Source of the DNA: an uncultured Saprospiraceae bacterium
Lineage (GTDB): Bacteria > Bacteroidota > Bacteroidia > Chitinophagales > Saprospiraceae
Direction: 5' to 3'
Length of the DNA: 64,000 nucleotides
NCBI GenBank assembly: GCA_938002665.1
Contig: CALLAE010000015.1
Coordinates: forward strand, 1-64,000
Shown: positions 19,708 through 28,765 of the stretch, piece by piece
Position numbering within the stretch: the stretch's first letter is position 1
How the letters are laid out: every line of letters begins with the position of its first letter
Notes under the pieces: generated by a model
What the model was told of the DNA's origin: nothing
Seen by the model: only the letters and a program-made list of their open reading frames with translations
Databases searched by the model: none
Program-made: the position numbers and the translations under genes

Positions 19708-20160
19708 ATGATGAATGAAGCTGTAAAATCCATTATGACCACTAAGCTCATCACGGTCAAGCCCTCAGATACTCTTTCCCACGTTAGGCAAATATTCATG
19801 ACAAACTCTATTCATCATTTGCCTGTAACCGACTCTTCTGGAAGATTAGTAGGTATCATTACGACTTATGATATGTGGAAGAATGAAATTGCTCCTGCGG
19901 AATATTCTACTATTATGGTTATGGATATTATGACTATACGGATTGCTAAAATCAGTCCTACTGATAAAATAGGGACAGCAGCGGAAATTTTCTTAGACAA
20001 TAGATTTCACGCTTTGCCCATAGTAGATGAGGATAATTTTCTCCTAGGTATTGTTACCTCTCATGATGTGCTTAAGTATGAGTATCTGAAAGAATATCCC
20101 AAGCCTATTCTCTTCAAAGAGTTATTTAGAAACAAAATGGGAGCGAGAGCCACTGCTTAG
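19708..20160 (+). CDS. CBS domain pair protein
   Basis: 150 aa, cytoplasmic. Two CBS domains in tandem: residues about 7-57 (SIMTTKLITVKPSDTLSHV, HHLPVTDSSGRLVGIIT) and about 75-130 (IMTIRIAKISPTDKIGTAA, HALPIVDEDNFLLGIVTSHD). Such pairs bind adenine nucleotides and act as energy sensors. No partner domain is fused and neighbouring genes give no clue to the target. The upstream 265 bp (19443-19707) is a divergent, very AT-rich region without a gene. Confidence 0.9.
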   Translation: MMNEAVKSIMTTKLITVKPSDTLSHVRQIFMTNSIHHLPVTDSSGRLVGIITTYDMWKNEIAPAEYSTIMVMDIMTIRIAKISPTDKIGTAAEIFLDNRFHALPIVDEDNFLLGIVTSHDVLKYEYLKEYPKPILFKELFRNKMGARATA

Positions 20161-20298
20161 TTCTCTGAAAAAAATTATTTCTAAAATCAAACTAGGGGTT
20201 TCCCCTTGTAGTATGTAGGGTAGATTCACTAGTTATATAATTGAGAAAAAACTAGAACTTAGTACAAGTAGTTTTTTGAAAAACCAATACCAGTAATT

Positions 20299-20613
20299 AT
20301 GAATGTATTAAGAATAAGCTGTGCAGTATTCTTGTTGTCATTAGGCTTAGTTGCATTAAGTATTTCGACTTTTTCTATAGAGTCGTTTGAAGGGAGAATA
20401 CAGTACAGCAAGATAGATGATGCCCTTTATTTAGTGAATGATACTCATAGAGTGGAACTTCTTTTTACTTATGATCTTGCTAAGGAATTGATTATAGATG
20501 ATTTCGATGAGGTGGTTGTAACAGGTGTTTTTATTAAGGTACTTAATTTCTTGAGAGTAGAAGAAATCGAAATGATGGATCAGCGGCCGAGCTTAGCTTG
20601 TGCTGAAATATAG
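20299..20613 (+). CDS. Small exported protein of unknown function
   Basis: 104 aa. An N-terminal hydrophobic helix (about 5-27) looks like a signal peptide or membrane anchor. The remainder (IESFEGRIQYSKIDDALYLV through VVTGVFIKVLNFLRVEEIEM) has a beta pattern compatible with a small OB-like fold, which is a guess. A good terminator 20 bp past the stop supports it as a real gene. Confidence 0.6.
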   Translation: MNVLRISCAVFLLSLGLVALSISTFSIESFEGRIQYSKIDDALYLVNDTHRVELLFTYDLAKELIIDDFDEVVVTGVFIKVLNFLRVEEIEMMDQRPSLACAEI

Positions 20614-20632
20614 ATTGAGTTTTTATAATACA

Positions 20633-20679
20633 CAAAGAGGTAGTTAATTAGTTTTTATGAGACTACCTCTTTGTTTTTG
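20633..20679 (+). terminator. Rho-independent terminator
   Basis: A 12-bp perfect stem (20633-20644 with 20662-20673), loop of 17, then TTTTTGT. It ends the transcript of the 104-aa gene. Confidence 0.85.
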
Positions 20680-20680
20680 T

Positions 20681-20719
20681 AAAAAAAAGAAAAGGCTCTT
20701 TCGCAAGTTGAAAGAGCCT
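20681..20719 (-). terminator. Rho-independent terminator of the metalloprotease gene
   Basis: On the minus strand a 10-bp perfect stem (20710-20719 with 20693-20702) runs into TTTTCTTTTTTTT. It lies 27 bp past the metalloprotease stop and back to back with the plus-strand terminator. Confidence 0.85.
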
Positions 20720-20746
20720 CTTTAAAATTTATTTTCGGGATGCCTT

Positions 20747-23700
20747 TTATTCTGTAATAATAATTTTCTGTACAAAAGCTTCCAGGCCATTATCCAGTTT
20801 TAGCAGATAGATACCCACTGCCTGCTCACTAAGATTTAGTTTAGTTTGATTTTGGAAGGATTCTGATAGTATCACTTTGCCATCTAGTGTCATGAATCTC
20901 AGATTCCACTTTGCTTCTGTATTTGATCTCTCATTAACAAAGAGTTCCGTCTTGGCAGGATTAGGGAAAATACGGAATTGAAGACTGGCATCTTCTATCT
21001 CAGCTACATCAGTAGCAGGATTACCATCAGCAGCACTGATGACGAATCTAGTCTTATCTATCCATCCACCTTCTCCATCTATAACTGTAAACACAAAGCT
21101 GTCTTCTTCATCCATAGTGCCATTGTGTCTGTAGATTATTTTTCTTGAAGAAATGTCTGCTTGGGTAAATCTAGCGCCTCGGCGCATTACTGTATTACCT
21201 ATCTCTAATTGTCCTTTTGTAGGAAGATTGACAACAGTATAGACTAGTTCTTCTGGTGTATTATTATTGTCATCGCAGAGGAGCTGGTCGCTTTCTATGT
21301 AGGTCCCTTTACCAGTGCCTACAAATAGCACTTCATTATTGACAATAAAAGGACTATCCAGCACAGCATCTGAGCACATATTCAGAGAGAACTCTGAGAG
21401 ACGACCTCCATTACCTGATTCAGTATCTTCTATTTTCAGTATCCACTCTCCATTAAGTGGTTCTCCTATAAAAGCAGAGAGTGGATTTCTAGGTTTCATA
21501 CTTTGGCCGTTAGTATTAGGACAGCCATTAGGAAAGGCAGCACTATCGTCAAAACCTGTATTAATGGTTTCTTCATTGAGGCAGCCTCCTTGCCACAAGA
21601 TGACAGAAGTCCCTGTAGGGCTGATTAGACTTCCTCTGATGGATAATAACTCTTTGTGATTACCTATTAGCGTAGCAACATTTACATCAGTAACTGTACC
21701 AGTGCCCTGCACCTCTATTTTGGATTCTATAGTCGGAGTGCCTGCGCTAGGAATATTTACGGGGAGATCTACAGCTACATAATCTGCACAGCTCAGAGCG
21801 AGGGTACTGAAAGTGAAAATTTCTGAACTGACCTCTCCAAGACAATCATTGAGCGCTAATACTCTCCAGTAGTATAAGCTACTGTTATCCAGATTGACTT
21901 GTGCATTAGCTTCAGTGCTTAGTCCAGTTTCCTCTCTGTATAAGATATTTTCTTCATCAAAGCTTGGGCTAGTTGCTAATTCAAATCTGTAGGCATATAG
22001 ATTAGGAGAAGCATCCCACTCAAAGGTGGGCAGACTTACAACTCCAGAGGTGCCACTAGCTGGAATTTGTAGTGCGAAGTCATCCACAAAAGTACTCTTT
22101 GCATCCACAGCTACATGCACATCTATGGTATCTACACCAGGTGCTGTGGCTTGTATAATGAGATTGTATACTCCAGTTTCTTGAGTTTGGCTCATGTCTA
22201 TGTTTAGTACACTGGAACCATCTGCAGGAATAGGATTCTGTGAGAAACTTGCTACTGCTCCAGTCGGTAGACCAGAGATCACTTCAAGATTTATCATGTC
22301 GCTGTACCCCAAAATAGAAGTAGCTTCTATTACTGTTTCTACCATTCCAGGCAGACAAACATTAAAAGACTTGTTATCAGAATCAACAAAAAAGCTTGGC
22401 TCTGTAGGTTCTTCTACTCTTATTGTCCCTCTATTGATGTTAAAAAAAACAGAGTTGCTACCCTTAACCTTTACTTTACCATTTTGAGTAACTGTATTAG
22501 GGATATTGATTATTTCAGAGCCATCATTAGCTGTTTTAGCTTTTAAGAGATAAGGGAAGCTCTGAGCGCCATCATCTGAGAAATAGATATCTACAAACTG
22601 ACAGTTGACTATATCATTATCCGTATCCGCTACATCCCATTCTACAGTTATGGTTTTCCCTGGCTTGGTAGAGGTGAAAGTAGAGGGTTCAGTCACTAAG
22701 AATGGACCTGCAGAGGCACTAGACTTAAAAGCTAGGGTTGCCCAGTTTACACCTCCAGCAGTAGGATTATTATCTCTGACCACAAAGTTGAATGTCAAAT
22801 CTCTATCATATGTCGGCAATCTTTCTTCTCTCCAATCCACTCCGTTCAGCACACTAGAAAGTCTTGGAAAAATCCTGGTCTTCGATGTAGTGGGTTCGTA
22901 AATTCTGAATAATGGAGAATTCCCAACTGGAGCGCCAAGGTCTGTCGGAAAGGCCACATCTACTTGCTCCCAACTGTAGAGTAAATTATCACCATCCATA
23001 TCACTAGCATCTCCTGTAAGCTCAAATGGTGTCGCAATAGGTATGTGGAAACCACCTTGTTGTTCTATCCATACATCTGGATGATGATTGTCTGTGGGCA
23101 CATGTGATCCACAGGTACGACCCGGACCTATGGTTATGAAGCTTTTCATTTGGTCCAAGGTGCAAACATGGTATTGTATGATATCTCCACCGCTCAAGTT
23201 TTGATCGCCACAGGCTCCTAAATATGACAAAATAGTAGCTCCTGAACCTGGTTCACATGAGCTGGTCTGAGCAAACTGGTCTGAGCTGGATGGACAATTG
23301 TTCCAGGTATGTCCTGCACTAAATTGATGACCTACCTCGTGGGCAGTAGTTGTCACCATAAAATTGCTGAGATTCGAACCCCCTACACAACTTACTCCTG
23401 CTCCTTTATTGTTGCCACAGGCAGAGCTACCAAATGCTATTCCTCCCACACTGTCTTCAGTACATCGTATAGTGAATACATGACCTACATCATATGCATC
23501 TGCACCTACGTTAGAGTTTATGACGTTAGTGTTTTGTCTTAGAGTTTCTCCTCCATTATCTGCATTTGTATAAGGATCACTAGGTCCTACAAAGAAAATG
23601 AGCCTGTCGTTATTATCTATCAGTTCAAATTTAATAGCTAACTCGTCTTCCAGTAATGAGTTTAATCTGTTTACGCCAGTATTCATTTTAGACATAATGG

Positions 23701-24385
23701 CATCCACTGTGCCACCTTGCTGAGAACCCCAAGGTCCTGTACATGCCAGTGCAAATCTGTACGTAACTTTAGTCACTGCTTCTCCAGGCTTTTTGTTTTT
23801 TTGAGGAGAGGTAAGTCCTTTTCTGAGCAGCGTCTGCTCTTTTATTCGTTTTTCATAATCTAAGACATTGCAGGTTCTAGCCATCTGATCAGTTTCTATT
23901 TGGTGATCCATAACGTAGTAGCTGATATAATGTCCATCTGCCTTTTCGAAATAAGGGTCTATATATACGGTTCCTTTTGGCGTATTTACACTAGCTCTCA
24001 ATCCCTCATTACTTATATCTAATCTTGCTACACTGCCATCAGCAGAGACTCCTCTATAACTTCTGATATGTGGAAACTTTGCAGATAAGACTGGACTCAT
24101 ACAAGGGCTTTCTACAAAATCAAAATCCACCAGCCCATCTTCTCCGATAGGTAGTGAAAGTAGAATTCCAGATTTACGGGTATCCTGTAGTTCTTCCATA
24201 GGCGCTTCGGCAAGCGTATAGCTTAGTTTGTTTATATCTAGAGCATAGGAATTATACTTGGTAGGAATGGTATTTCTTTCTAGACCTATAGTGTTTATCT
24301 CAGTTTCTGATACTGATTTCCATGGAGACTGTGAGTAAGCTAGTGAAACACTGAACGTCAATAAAATTGCTAGGAATAATCTCAT
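20747..24385 (-). CDS. Secreted reprolysin-type zinc metalloprotease with P-domain and T9SS sorting domain
   Basis: 1212 aa from the ATG at 24385, which gives a clean signal peptide (MRLFLAILLTFSVSLAYSQ); an in-frame TTG at 24403 would add six residues and is less likely. A propeptide-like region (about 20-185) precedes a metzincin catalytic domain with HEVGHQFSAGH around residues 349-359, the three zinc-binding His and the catalytic Glu. Beta-sandwich modules follow, including a proprotein convertase P-domain-like unit (about 910-1040), then a type A T9SS sorting domain in the last 75 residues (FRIFPNPAKTELFVN). Likely a surface or released protease acting on proteins. Confidence 0.9.
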   Translation of the reverse strand: MRLFLAILLTFSVSLAYSQSPWKSVSETEINTIGLERNTIPTKYNSYALDINKLSYTLAEAPMEELQDTRKSGILLSLPIGEDGLVDFDFVESPCMSPVLSAKFPHIRSYRGVSADGSVARLDISNEGLRASVNTPKGTVYIDPYFEKADGHYISYYVMDHQIETDQMARTCNVLDYEKRIKEQTLLRKGLTSPQKNKKPGEAVTKVTYRFALACTGPWGSQQGGTVDAIMSKMNTGVNRLNSLLEDELAIKFELIDNNDRLIFFVGPSDPYTNADNGGETLRQNTNVINSNVGADAYDVGHVFTIRCTEDSVGGIAFGSSACGNNKGAGVSCVGGSNLSNFMVTTTAHEVGHQFSAGHTWNNCPSSSDQFAQTSSCEPGSGATILSYLGACGDQNLSGGDIIQYHVCTLDQMKSFITIGPGRTCGSHVPTDNHHPDVWIEQQGGFHIPIATPFELTGDASDMDGDNLLYSWEQVDVAFPTDLGAPVGNSPLFRIYEPTTSKTRIFPRLSSVLNGVDWREERLPTYDRDLTFNFVVRDNNPTAGGVNWATLAFKSSASAGPFLVTEPSTFTSTKPGKTITVEWDVADTDNDIVNCQFVDIYFSDDGAQSFPYLLKAKTANDGSEIINIPNTVTQNGKVKVKGSNSVFFNINRGTIRVEEPTEPSFFVDSDNKSFNVCLPGMVETVIEATSILGYSDMINLEVISGLPTGAVASFSQNPIPADGSSVLNIDMSQTQETGVYNLIIQATAPGVDTIDVHVAVDAKSTFVDDFALQIPASGTSGVVSLPTFEWDASPNLYAYRFELATSPSFDEENILYREETGLSTEANAQVNLDNSSLYYWRVLALNDCLGEVSSEIFTFSTLALSCADYVAVDLPVNIPSAGTPTIESKIEVQGTGTVTDVNVATLIGNHKELLSIRGSLISPTGTSVILWQGGCLNEETINTGFDDSAAFPNGCPNTNGQSMKPRNPLSAFIGEPLNGEWILKIEDTESGNGGRLSEFSLNMCSDAVLDSPFIVNNEVLFVGTGKGTYIESDQLLCDDNNNTPEELVYTVVNLPTKGQLEIGNTVMRRGARFTQADISSRKIIYRHNGTMDEEDSFVFTVIDGEGGWIDKTRFVISAADGNPATDVAEIEDASLQFRIFPNPAKTELFVNERSNTEAKWNLRFMTLDGKVILSESFQNQTKLNLSEQAVGIYLLKLDNGLEAFVQKIIITE

Positions 24386-24400
24386 TTGTGCCTTTTTGTA

Positions 24401-24408
24401 CAAATATA
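24401..24408 (-). promoter_or_regulatory. Candidate -7 element for the metalloprotease gene
   Basis: The minus strand reads TATATTTG, an exact TAnnTTTG match ending 15 bp before the ATG at 24385. It overlaps the alternative TTG start at 24403, which argues against that start. No -33 element seen. Confidence 0.4.
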
Positions 24409-24523
24409 ACTAACAGGCTCATAGGCATGGAATAAATAAAAGATCAAAGCCGACAGAAATGAGACTAAAACATGTTGTAAATTCAGAAAATGCAGAAAAA
24501 GATAAAAAATCAGAAAATACTGA

Positions 24524-24531
24524 TATATTTG
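24524..24531 (+). promoter_or_regulatory. Candidate -7 element for the AbrB-like gene
   Basis: TATATTTG matches TAnnTTTG exactly and ends 18 bp before the GTG start at 24550. Identical in sequence to the divergent element at 24401-24408. Confidence 0.4.
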
Positions 24532-24549
24532 TATCACATTACTAACTAA

Positions 24550-24783
24550 GTGGATAAGCCAAAGTTTTCTATAGAGGCCATAATAAGTTGTGACGATAGA
24601 GGTCAGTTGGTATTGCCTAAGGAAATAAGAAAGAGACTAAATATTAACTCTGGGGAAAAATTAGCACTACTCAATATATCATCTGGGAAGGAAGAATTTA
24701 TTCTTACCCTGATAAAGGCTAACTCACTAGAGAAACTTATAAAGACCTATATGACCCCTGTGATGGAGGATATAATCAAGTAA
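24550..24783 (+). CDS. AbrB/MazE/SpoVT-type DNA-binding protein
   Basis: 77 aa with a GTG start. Residues about 8-50 are a swapped-hairpin AbrB domain: CDDRGQLVLPKEIRKRLNIN followed by SGEKLALLNI. The C-terminal tail is helical (LEKLIKTYMTPVMEDIIK). It resembles short HgcAB-associated or AbrB-family regulators. No toxin gene adjoins it, so an antitoxin role is unlikely. It is divergent from the metalloprotease gene and could regulate that intergenic region, which is inference. Confidence 0.8.
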   Translation: MDKPKFSIEAIISCDDRGQLVLPKEIRKRLNINSGEKLALLNISSGKEEFILTLIKANSLEKLIKTYMTPVMEDIIK

Positions 24784-24848
24784 TAATATAGTCGAACTAT
24801 AGCCTCGGAAGGGGCTGATTTCATTGAGATTGATATCATTTAGTTTTG

Positions 24849-24879
24849 AAAGGAGGCCAGTTTTGGTCTCCTTTTTTTT
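24849..24879 (+). terminator. Rho-independent terminator
   Basis: A 10-bp stem with one G-T pair (24849-24858 with 24865-24874, loop AGTTTT) is followed by a T tract to 24879. It ends the AbrB-like transcript and touches the 3' end of the convergent gene. Confidence 0.85.
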
Positions 24880-27800
24880 AGAATACAGCTCTTAGCTGCG
24901 CGCCTGCGTTATTGACCATTTTGGACCCTTCTGATTTTCTCGCATTGTATGTAAGGATCATGTCGAAATTCTTAGCTATTCTTCTTGTATAATTTAAATT
25001 CCATAAGTAGTTAGTGCCATCTTTAAGTCCTTGTAGCATTTCAAATTCTAAGGCAGGATTTGTGCCATTTTGGTAGTCGATATTGACAAGGTTAGTACTG
25101 AACTGGAGGTTAGAGGTTGTAGATTTTCTCCAAGTCAATTCTAAGCCTATATCTTGAAGGTTAGCCTGCTCATTTGATTCTGCAGAAACTGCTATTGGGT
25201 CTAGCAGGTTTTTGCTTTTTTCCACTTTGTATTTCGCTACTATTCTAAAGTTAGCTGAGGGCCTGTAGTTAAGTTGTGGTACTAGCCTCCAATAGTTTAT
25301 TTCAAAATTCTGAGAGTCAAAATTTGAATCTAAAATTTTAGTCCCGACACTAGTCTCTAGCAAAAGGTCAAAGGAGCGCTGGATATTGTATCTGGATCTA
25401 GTATAATATTCCTTGCTGCCTCTTCTCTCAAAACCGGTGACCTGAGTAATCTTATTGTTTAAGGTTCTGTAGGACAGCTGAATATCATGATTAGTATTAC
25501 CTCTATCGAAAAATACATCATGATCCATAGAGGAACTAAAGGAGATGAGATCCTCATTAGAAATATCTGTAATTATAGGCCTTACAATGCCACCTGTAGA
25601 ATCACTTTTGGAGCGCTGATCTATCCTGTATCTACTGCCTAGCTGAAAGCGTCCCAGAAAGTGTTTTTTGTTAGAAAGAAATTTCTTGGGGATAATTTTG
25701 AGGGACTGATTGAGGATGCTTTTATTAGAACTGATAAATTCATTATTGAAGACAGAAACTTTTTCATAGTTGGCATTATCAGCAAAGGCTGCAATTTCAA
25801 ATTCGAAAATTTGTTTTAGACTATCCATATTTGAGTCCACCCATACGTAGCTGCCTTCGCCTCTTTGTACTTCTATATATTGGAATTCTAATTTGGGTTC
25901 TTGACCACTGTTGGATTCATAATAAGAGTTTAGTGTCAGGCCTTTTTTAAAGGCAGTCAATGAGTGCTCTATGGTCCCTATAAGCGTCTGCTTTGAGTCA
26001 TCACTGTCTATGGTATTTAGATCTTCATATTCTCTGTAAGTAAGATTCCACTTAAGGTCAGACAGTTGTGTCGACCTCCAACCTCCACCTAAGGTGTAAT
26101 CTATAGCGACTGATTCTGGAGAAAGCTGAGTTGCATCAGAGGCTGTAATGATACGTTCGTCATTTCTTCTAGTTACAGCAGCGTTGACATGGAAGGGTTT
26201 TGATTCTTCAGAACCTAAGAATATCCGATATAGGTCATAGTTAAAGCTTCCTAGTTTCAGGCTATCTTGTTCTAGGCCTCTTCTCAGGTTTTCTTCCTTT
26301 TCAAAATAAATTCCTGCATTCCATTTTTTAGGTAATTTTCTCTTTATCAGTAAGTTAGGTCTTAGGAAGCTGGTTTTTTCTTGGACAAATTCGCTTTTGG
26401 AATTGAGCAGATTTGCTACCCCATTGAAGAGCCATTTTTTGCTATTGTGGTAGAAGTTCAGTCCGTTTTTATATCCTAAGTAATTGTCTTTGTCAGAGAA
26501 TCCTCCATAGACATATCCTATTTTAGTTTGACTTTTTGAAAAAGTAAAGGCGGTGTTATACAGCAGTTGGTCATTCTGTTTTTCTGGAGTTGCAAAATTC
26601 CAATCACGAAAAAATTCTGCAGCTCTGTAAGGGTTGAGTGCTTGAAAGTATTTTAACTTGTATTCTACATTCAGTTCTGTATTGAGGTGCCAGCTTTCCT
26701 TTTTTAGAGAATCCTTTTTAAGCTTTTTTCTAAGTGATTTTATGTTAGAGAACCGCCCATAGAAGGAGCCGCCTAAGTTGTCTTGGTTGTTCACTTGTGA
26801 GTAACGATTTTTATCCAGAGTACTCATGGCACTTTCAAAATATATATTAGTAGAATCGCTAGGGTGAAATTCTAGGGCAGTTGTTATAAGTTGTTTTTTT
26901 TCTGGTGCTATCAATTGTATTTCTGGTGAAAAATCTCCACCCTCTTGATATTTGTATACTCGTCCATTTGCATCAGCTTCAGTATCGATTATGTAGTTAC
27001 CCTTTCCAGTGCCAAAGTTAGAGAAGCGGGCAGCGAATACATTTTGCTCAGCAGTAGGGGCATGCACTAAGATGCCATTCTCTAGCTGGTATTTTGTCAA
27101 ATCAGTGAAGTCATTTCCTTCGGGTATATACAAGCCAGACTTGGTTGCAAGACTATCTCCTCTTGCTACAAGGATATTTATATCTGTAGAGTCTAATTGG
27201 ACATTTCCTGTTTGGGATTTACTGTCTTGCTCATTATAAAGATTGATACTATAGGTCCAGTTTCCTTTAGAAAATGAAGATTCTGTAGCATAGAGTGATC
27301 TTAGATAATTCTGGGTTGCATATTCATATTCTACGATTATTCTTATGTTGGCATTGATGACCATATTAGCAGTAAAGCGAACTTCTGCTCTATTGTAATC
27401 GATGATATAATCGTAGTTGTCACCTCTCTTTAGCAATCTTCCATCAGCAAATATTTTCTCTGTTCCAGACAGTACTTGCAGGAAGACTTCCCCCGCATCT
27501 CCTTCCAGTTTATAAGGTCCCTGATTGCCTTCTTGGGTCAGCAGCGTGAGCCTTTTGAATTTGCCTCTGGAGATGGCAAAACTGCCTCTGTTTTCTGCCC
27601 GCCAGCCATTCCAGATGGTACTGGTGTTACTAAGACTGAATCCTTTTAATTTTTTGTAATAATTCATAAAGTAAGAATCAGGCCTAGCCAGCTCATAGTC
27701 CCCAGCAATAATTGCAGTGCTGTCCTTTTCTATTTCTATAAATACTTTATCGAATTCTTGGAGAACTTGTGTATTTCCTTCTGGTTGGATGGGAATGTTA

Positions 27801-28198
27801 TCATCAGAGATAGCAGCCCTGATCAGTAACCCATTCCCTAAGTCACCCGACATTTGAAGATCAAAATCTGAGTTGAGTACGAGATCCTGGGTATTACCAA
27901 AATTAATCCCTCTCGAAAAACTTCCACTATAATTCAGCTTATTGGATTGGATAAATCGCCTATTGTAGTTCTCTTCTTTGGTATAATCACTCTCTATTCT
28001 AATGATGCTTCCTTTGTTCTCCACTGCATCAAGGCTTAGCAAAGGGTCTGAGCTCGAAAATTTGTAGGGTAGTACTCTATATTCTAATGATATTGAATCA
28101 GAATGGTCTTGTACCTTTATGAAAATGGTGTTATCCGTAAGCGTATAGACGGGTAGCTTTCCAGTGAGATGGCTGTTTATCTTTACGGATTTTGGCAC
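24878..28198 (-). CDS. Giant predicted outer-membrane beta-barrel protein (start uncertain)
   Basis: 1106 aa from a GTG at 28198. The N-terminal half contains a conserved Bacteroidota pattern (GDLGNGLLIRAAISDDNIPI, then EFDKVFIEIEKDSTAIIAGD and LSGTEKIFADGRLLKRGDNY). The second half is long alternating beta-strand sequence ending in RAVF, as expected for a large outer-membrane barrel. The frame stays open upstream to 28390 and encodes an obvious signal peptide (FTHLCIITLLCLNASNAVGQ) plus about 34 residues before the GTG. That extension has no ATG, GTG or TTG, so the real start is unclear: a rare start codon, an error, or loss of the start. No function can be named. Confidence 0.75.
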   Translation of the reverse strand: MPKSVKINSHLTGKLPVYTLTDNTIFIKVQDHSDSISLEYRVLPYKFSSSDPLLSLDAVENKGSIIRIESDYTKEENYNRRFIQSNKLNYSGSFSRGINFGNTQDLVLNSDFDLQMSGDLGNGLLIRAAISDDNIPIQPEGNTQVLQEFDKVFIEIEKDSTAIIAGDYELARPDSYFMNYYKKLKGFSLSNTSTIWNGWRAENRGSFAISRGKFKRLTLLTQEGNQGPYKLEGDAGEVFLQVLSGTEKIFADGRLLKRGDNYDYIIDYNRAEVRFTANMVINANIRIIVEYEYATQNYLRSLYATESSFSKGNWTYSINLYNEQDSKSQTGNVQLDSTDINILVARGDSLATKSGLYIPEGNDFTDLTKYQLENGILVHAPTAEQNVFAARFSNFGTGKGNYIIDTEADANGRVYKYQEGGDFSPEIQLIAPEKKQLITTALEFHPSDSTNIYFESAMSTLDKNRYSQVNNQDNLGGSFYGRFSNIKSLRKKLKKDSLKKESWHLNTELNVEYKLKYFQALNPYRAAEFFRDWNFATPEKQNDQLLYNTAFTFSKSQTKIGYVYGGFSDKDNYLGYKNGLNFYHNSKKWLFNGVANLLNSKSEFVQEKTSFLRPNLLIKRKLPKKWNAGIYFEKEENLRRGLEQDSLKLGSFNYDLYRIFLGSEESKPFHVNAAVTRRNDERIITASDATQLSPESVAIDYTLGGGWRSTQLSDLKWNLTYREYEDLNTIDSDDSKQTLIGTIEHSLTAFKKGLTLNSYYESNSGQEPKLEFQYIEVQRGEGSYVWVDSNMDSLKQIFEFEIAAFADNANYEKVSVFNNEFISSNKSILNQSLKIIPKKFLSNKKHFLGRFQLGSRYRIDQRSKSDSTGGIVRPIITDISNEDLISFSSSMDHDVFFDRGNTNHDIQLSYRTLNNKITQVTGFERRGSKEYYTRSRYNIQRSFDLLLETSVGTKILDSNFDSQNFEINYWRLVPQLNYRPSANFRIVAKYKVEKSKNLLDPIAVSAESNEQANLQDIGLELTWRKSTTSNLQFSTNLVNIDYQNGTNPALEFEMLQGLKDGTNYLWNLNYTRRIAKNFDMILTYNARKSEGSKMVNNAGAQLRAVF

Positions 28199-28390
28199 AA
28201 TACTACCTTTTTCGACTAGGGTGGTATCTTTTGTGATTCTAAAACTGGTAGATCTTAAATTTTTGAATGAAGCTTCAGCTTTTTGACCTACAGCATTGCT
28301 AGCATTCAGGCATAGCAGCGTGATAATACAAAGGTGAGTGAATGCCTTGTTAGGTAAGAGCGAGCAAGTATATAAGATCTTGTGGATGAA

Positions 28391-28765
28391 TTATAGTTTT
28401 TTTGAAACCGAACCTGGTTGGCAAGTTCAATAAAAATTCAATCTTCTGCTTTTTTTGGCACAATTTTCTCTACAATCATATTATTAATTATCCTTTTATG
28501 TAACTTATTGATTGTCAGAAGAGTACAAATAAACTTAGACAATCATAGCTGTAATCTAGTGATCCTTAGATTTTATCTATTTTAAACCCCCATTGAAAAT
28601 CCTCTGAGAGCTATGAAGGAAAACACATTAACTACAACGACAAAATGCTTTTATTCTGGTTATGAAACTAGAATTCTTAGCCATTATAGTATATTTACGG
28701 ACTTTAATTTCAGCCTTCTTTTTAGGACTGAAAACTAAGCCGCGAGCATCACTGATATAGTGGAA
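28391..28765. other. Divergent intergenic region without a recognised gene
   Basis: About 375 bp between the open frame of the outer-membrane protein and the peroxidase start. AT-rich; it must hold the promoters for both divergent genes. No exact TAnnTTTG element or stable hairpin was found in it. Confidence 0.5.

Noticed and set aside
24550-24783. Toxin-antitoxin module with the AbrB-like protein as antitoxin
   Set aside because: No small toxin-like frame lies on either side; the neighbours are a metalloprotease and an outer-membrane protein.
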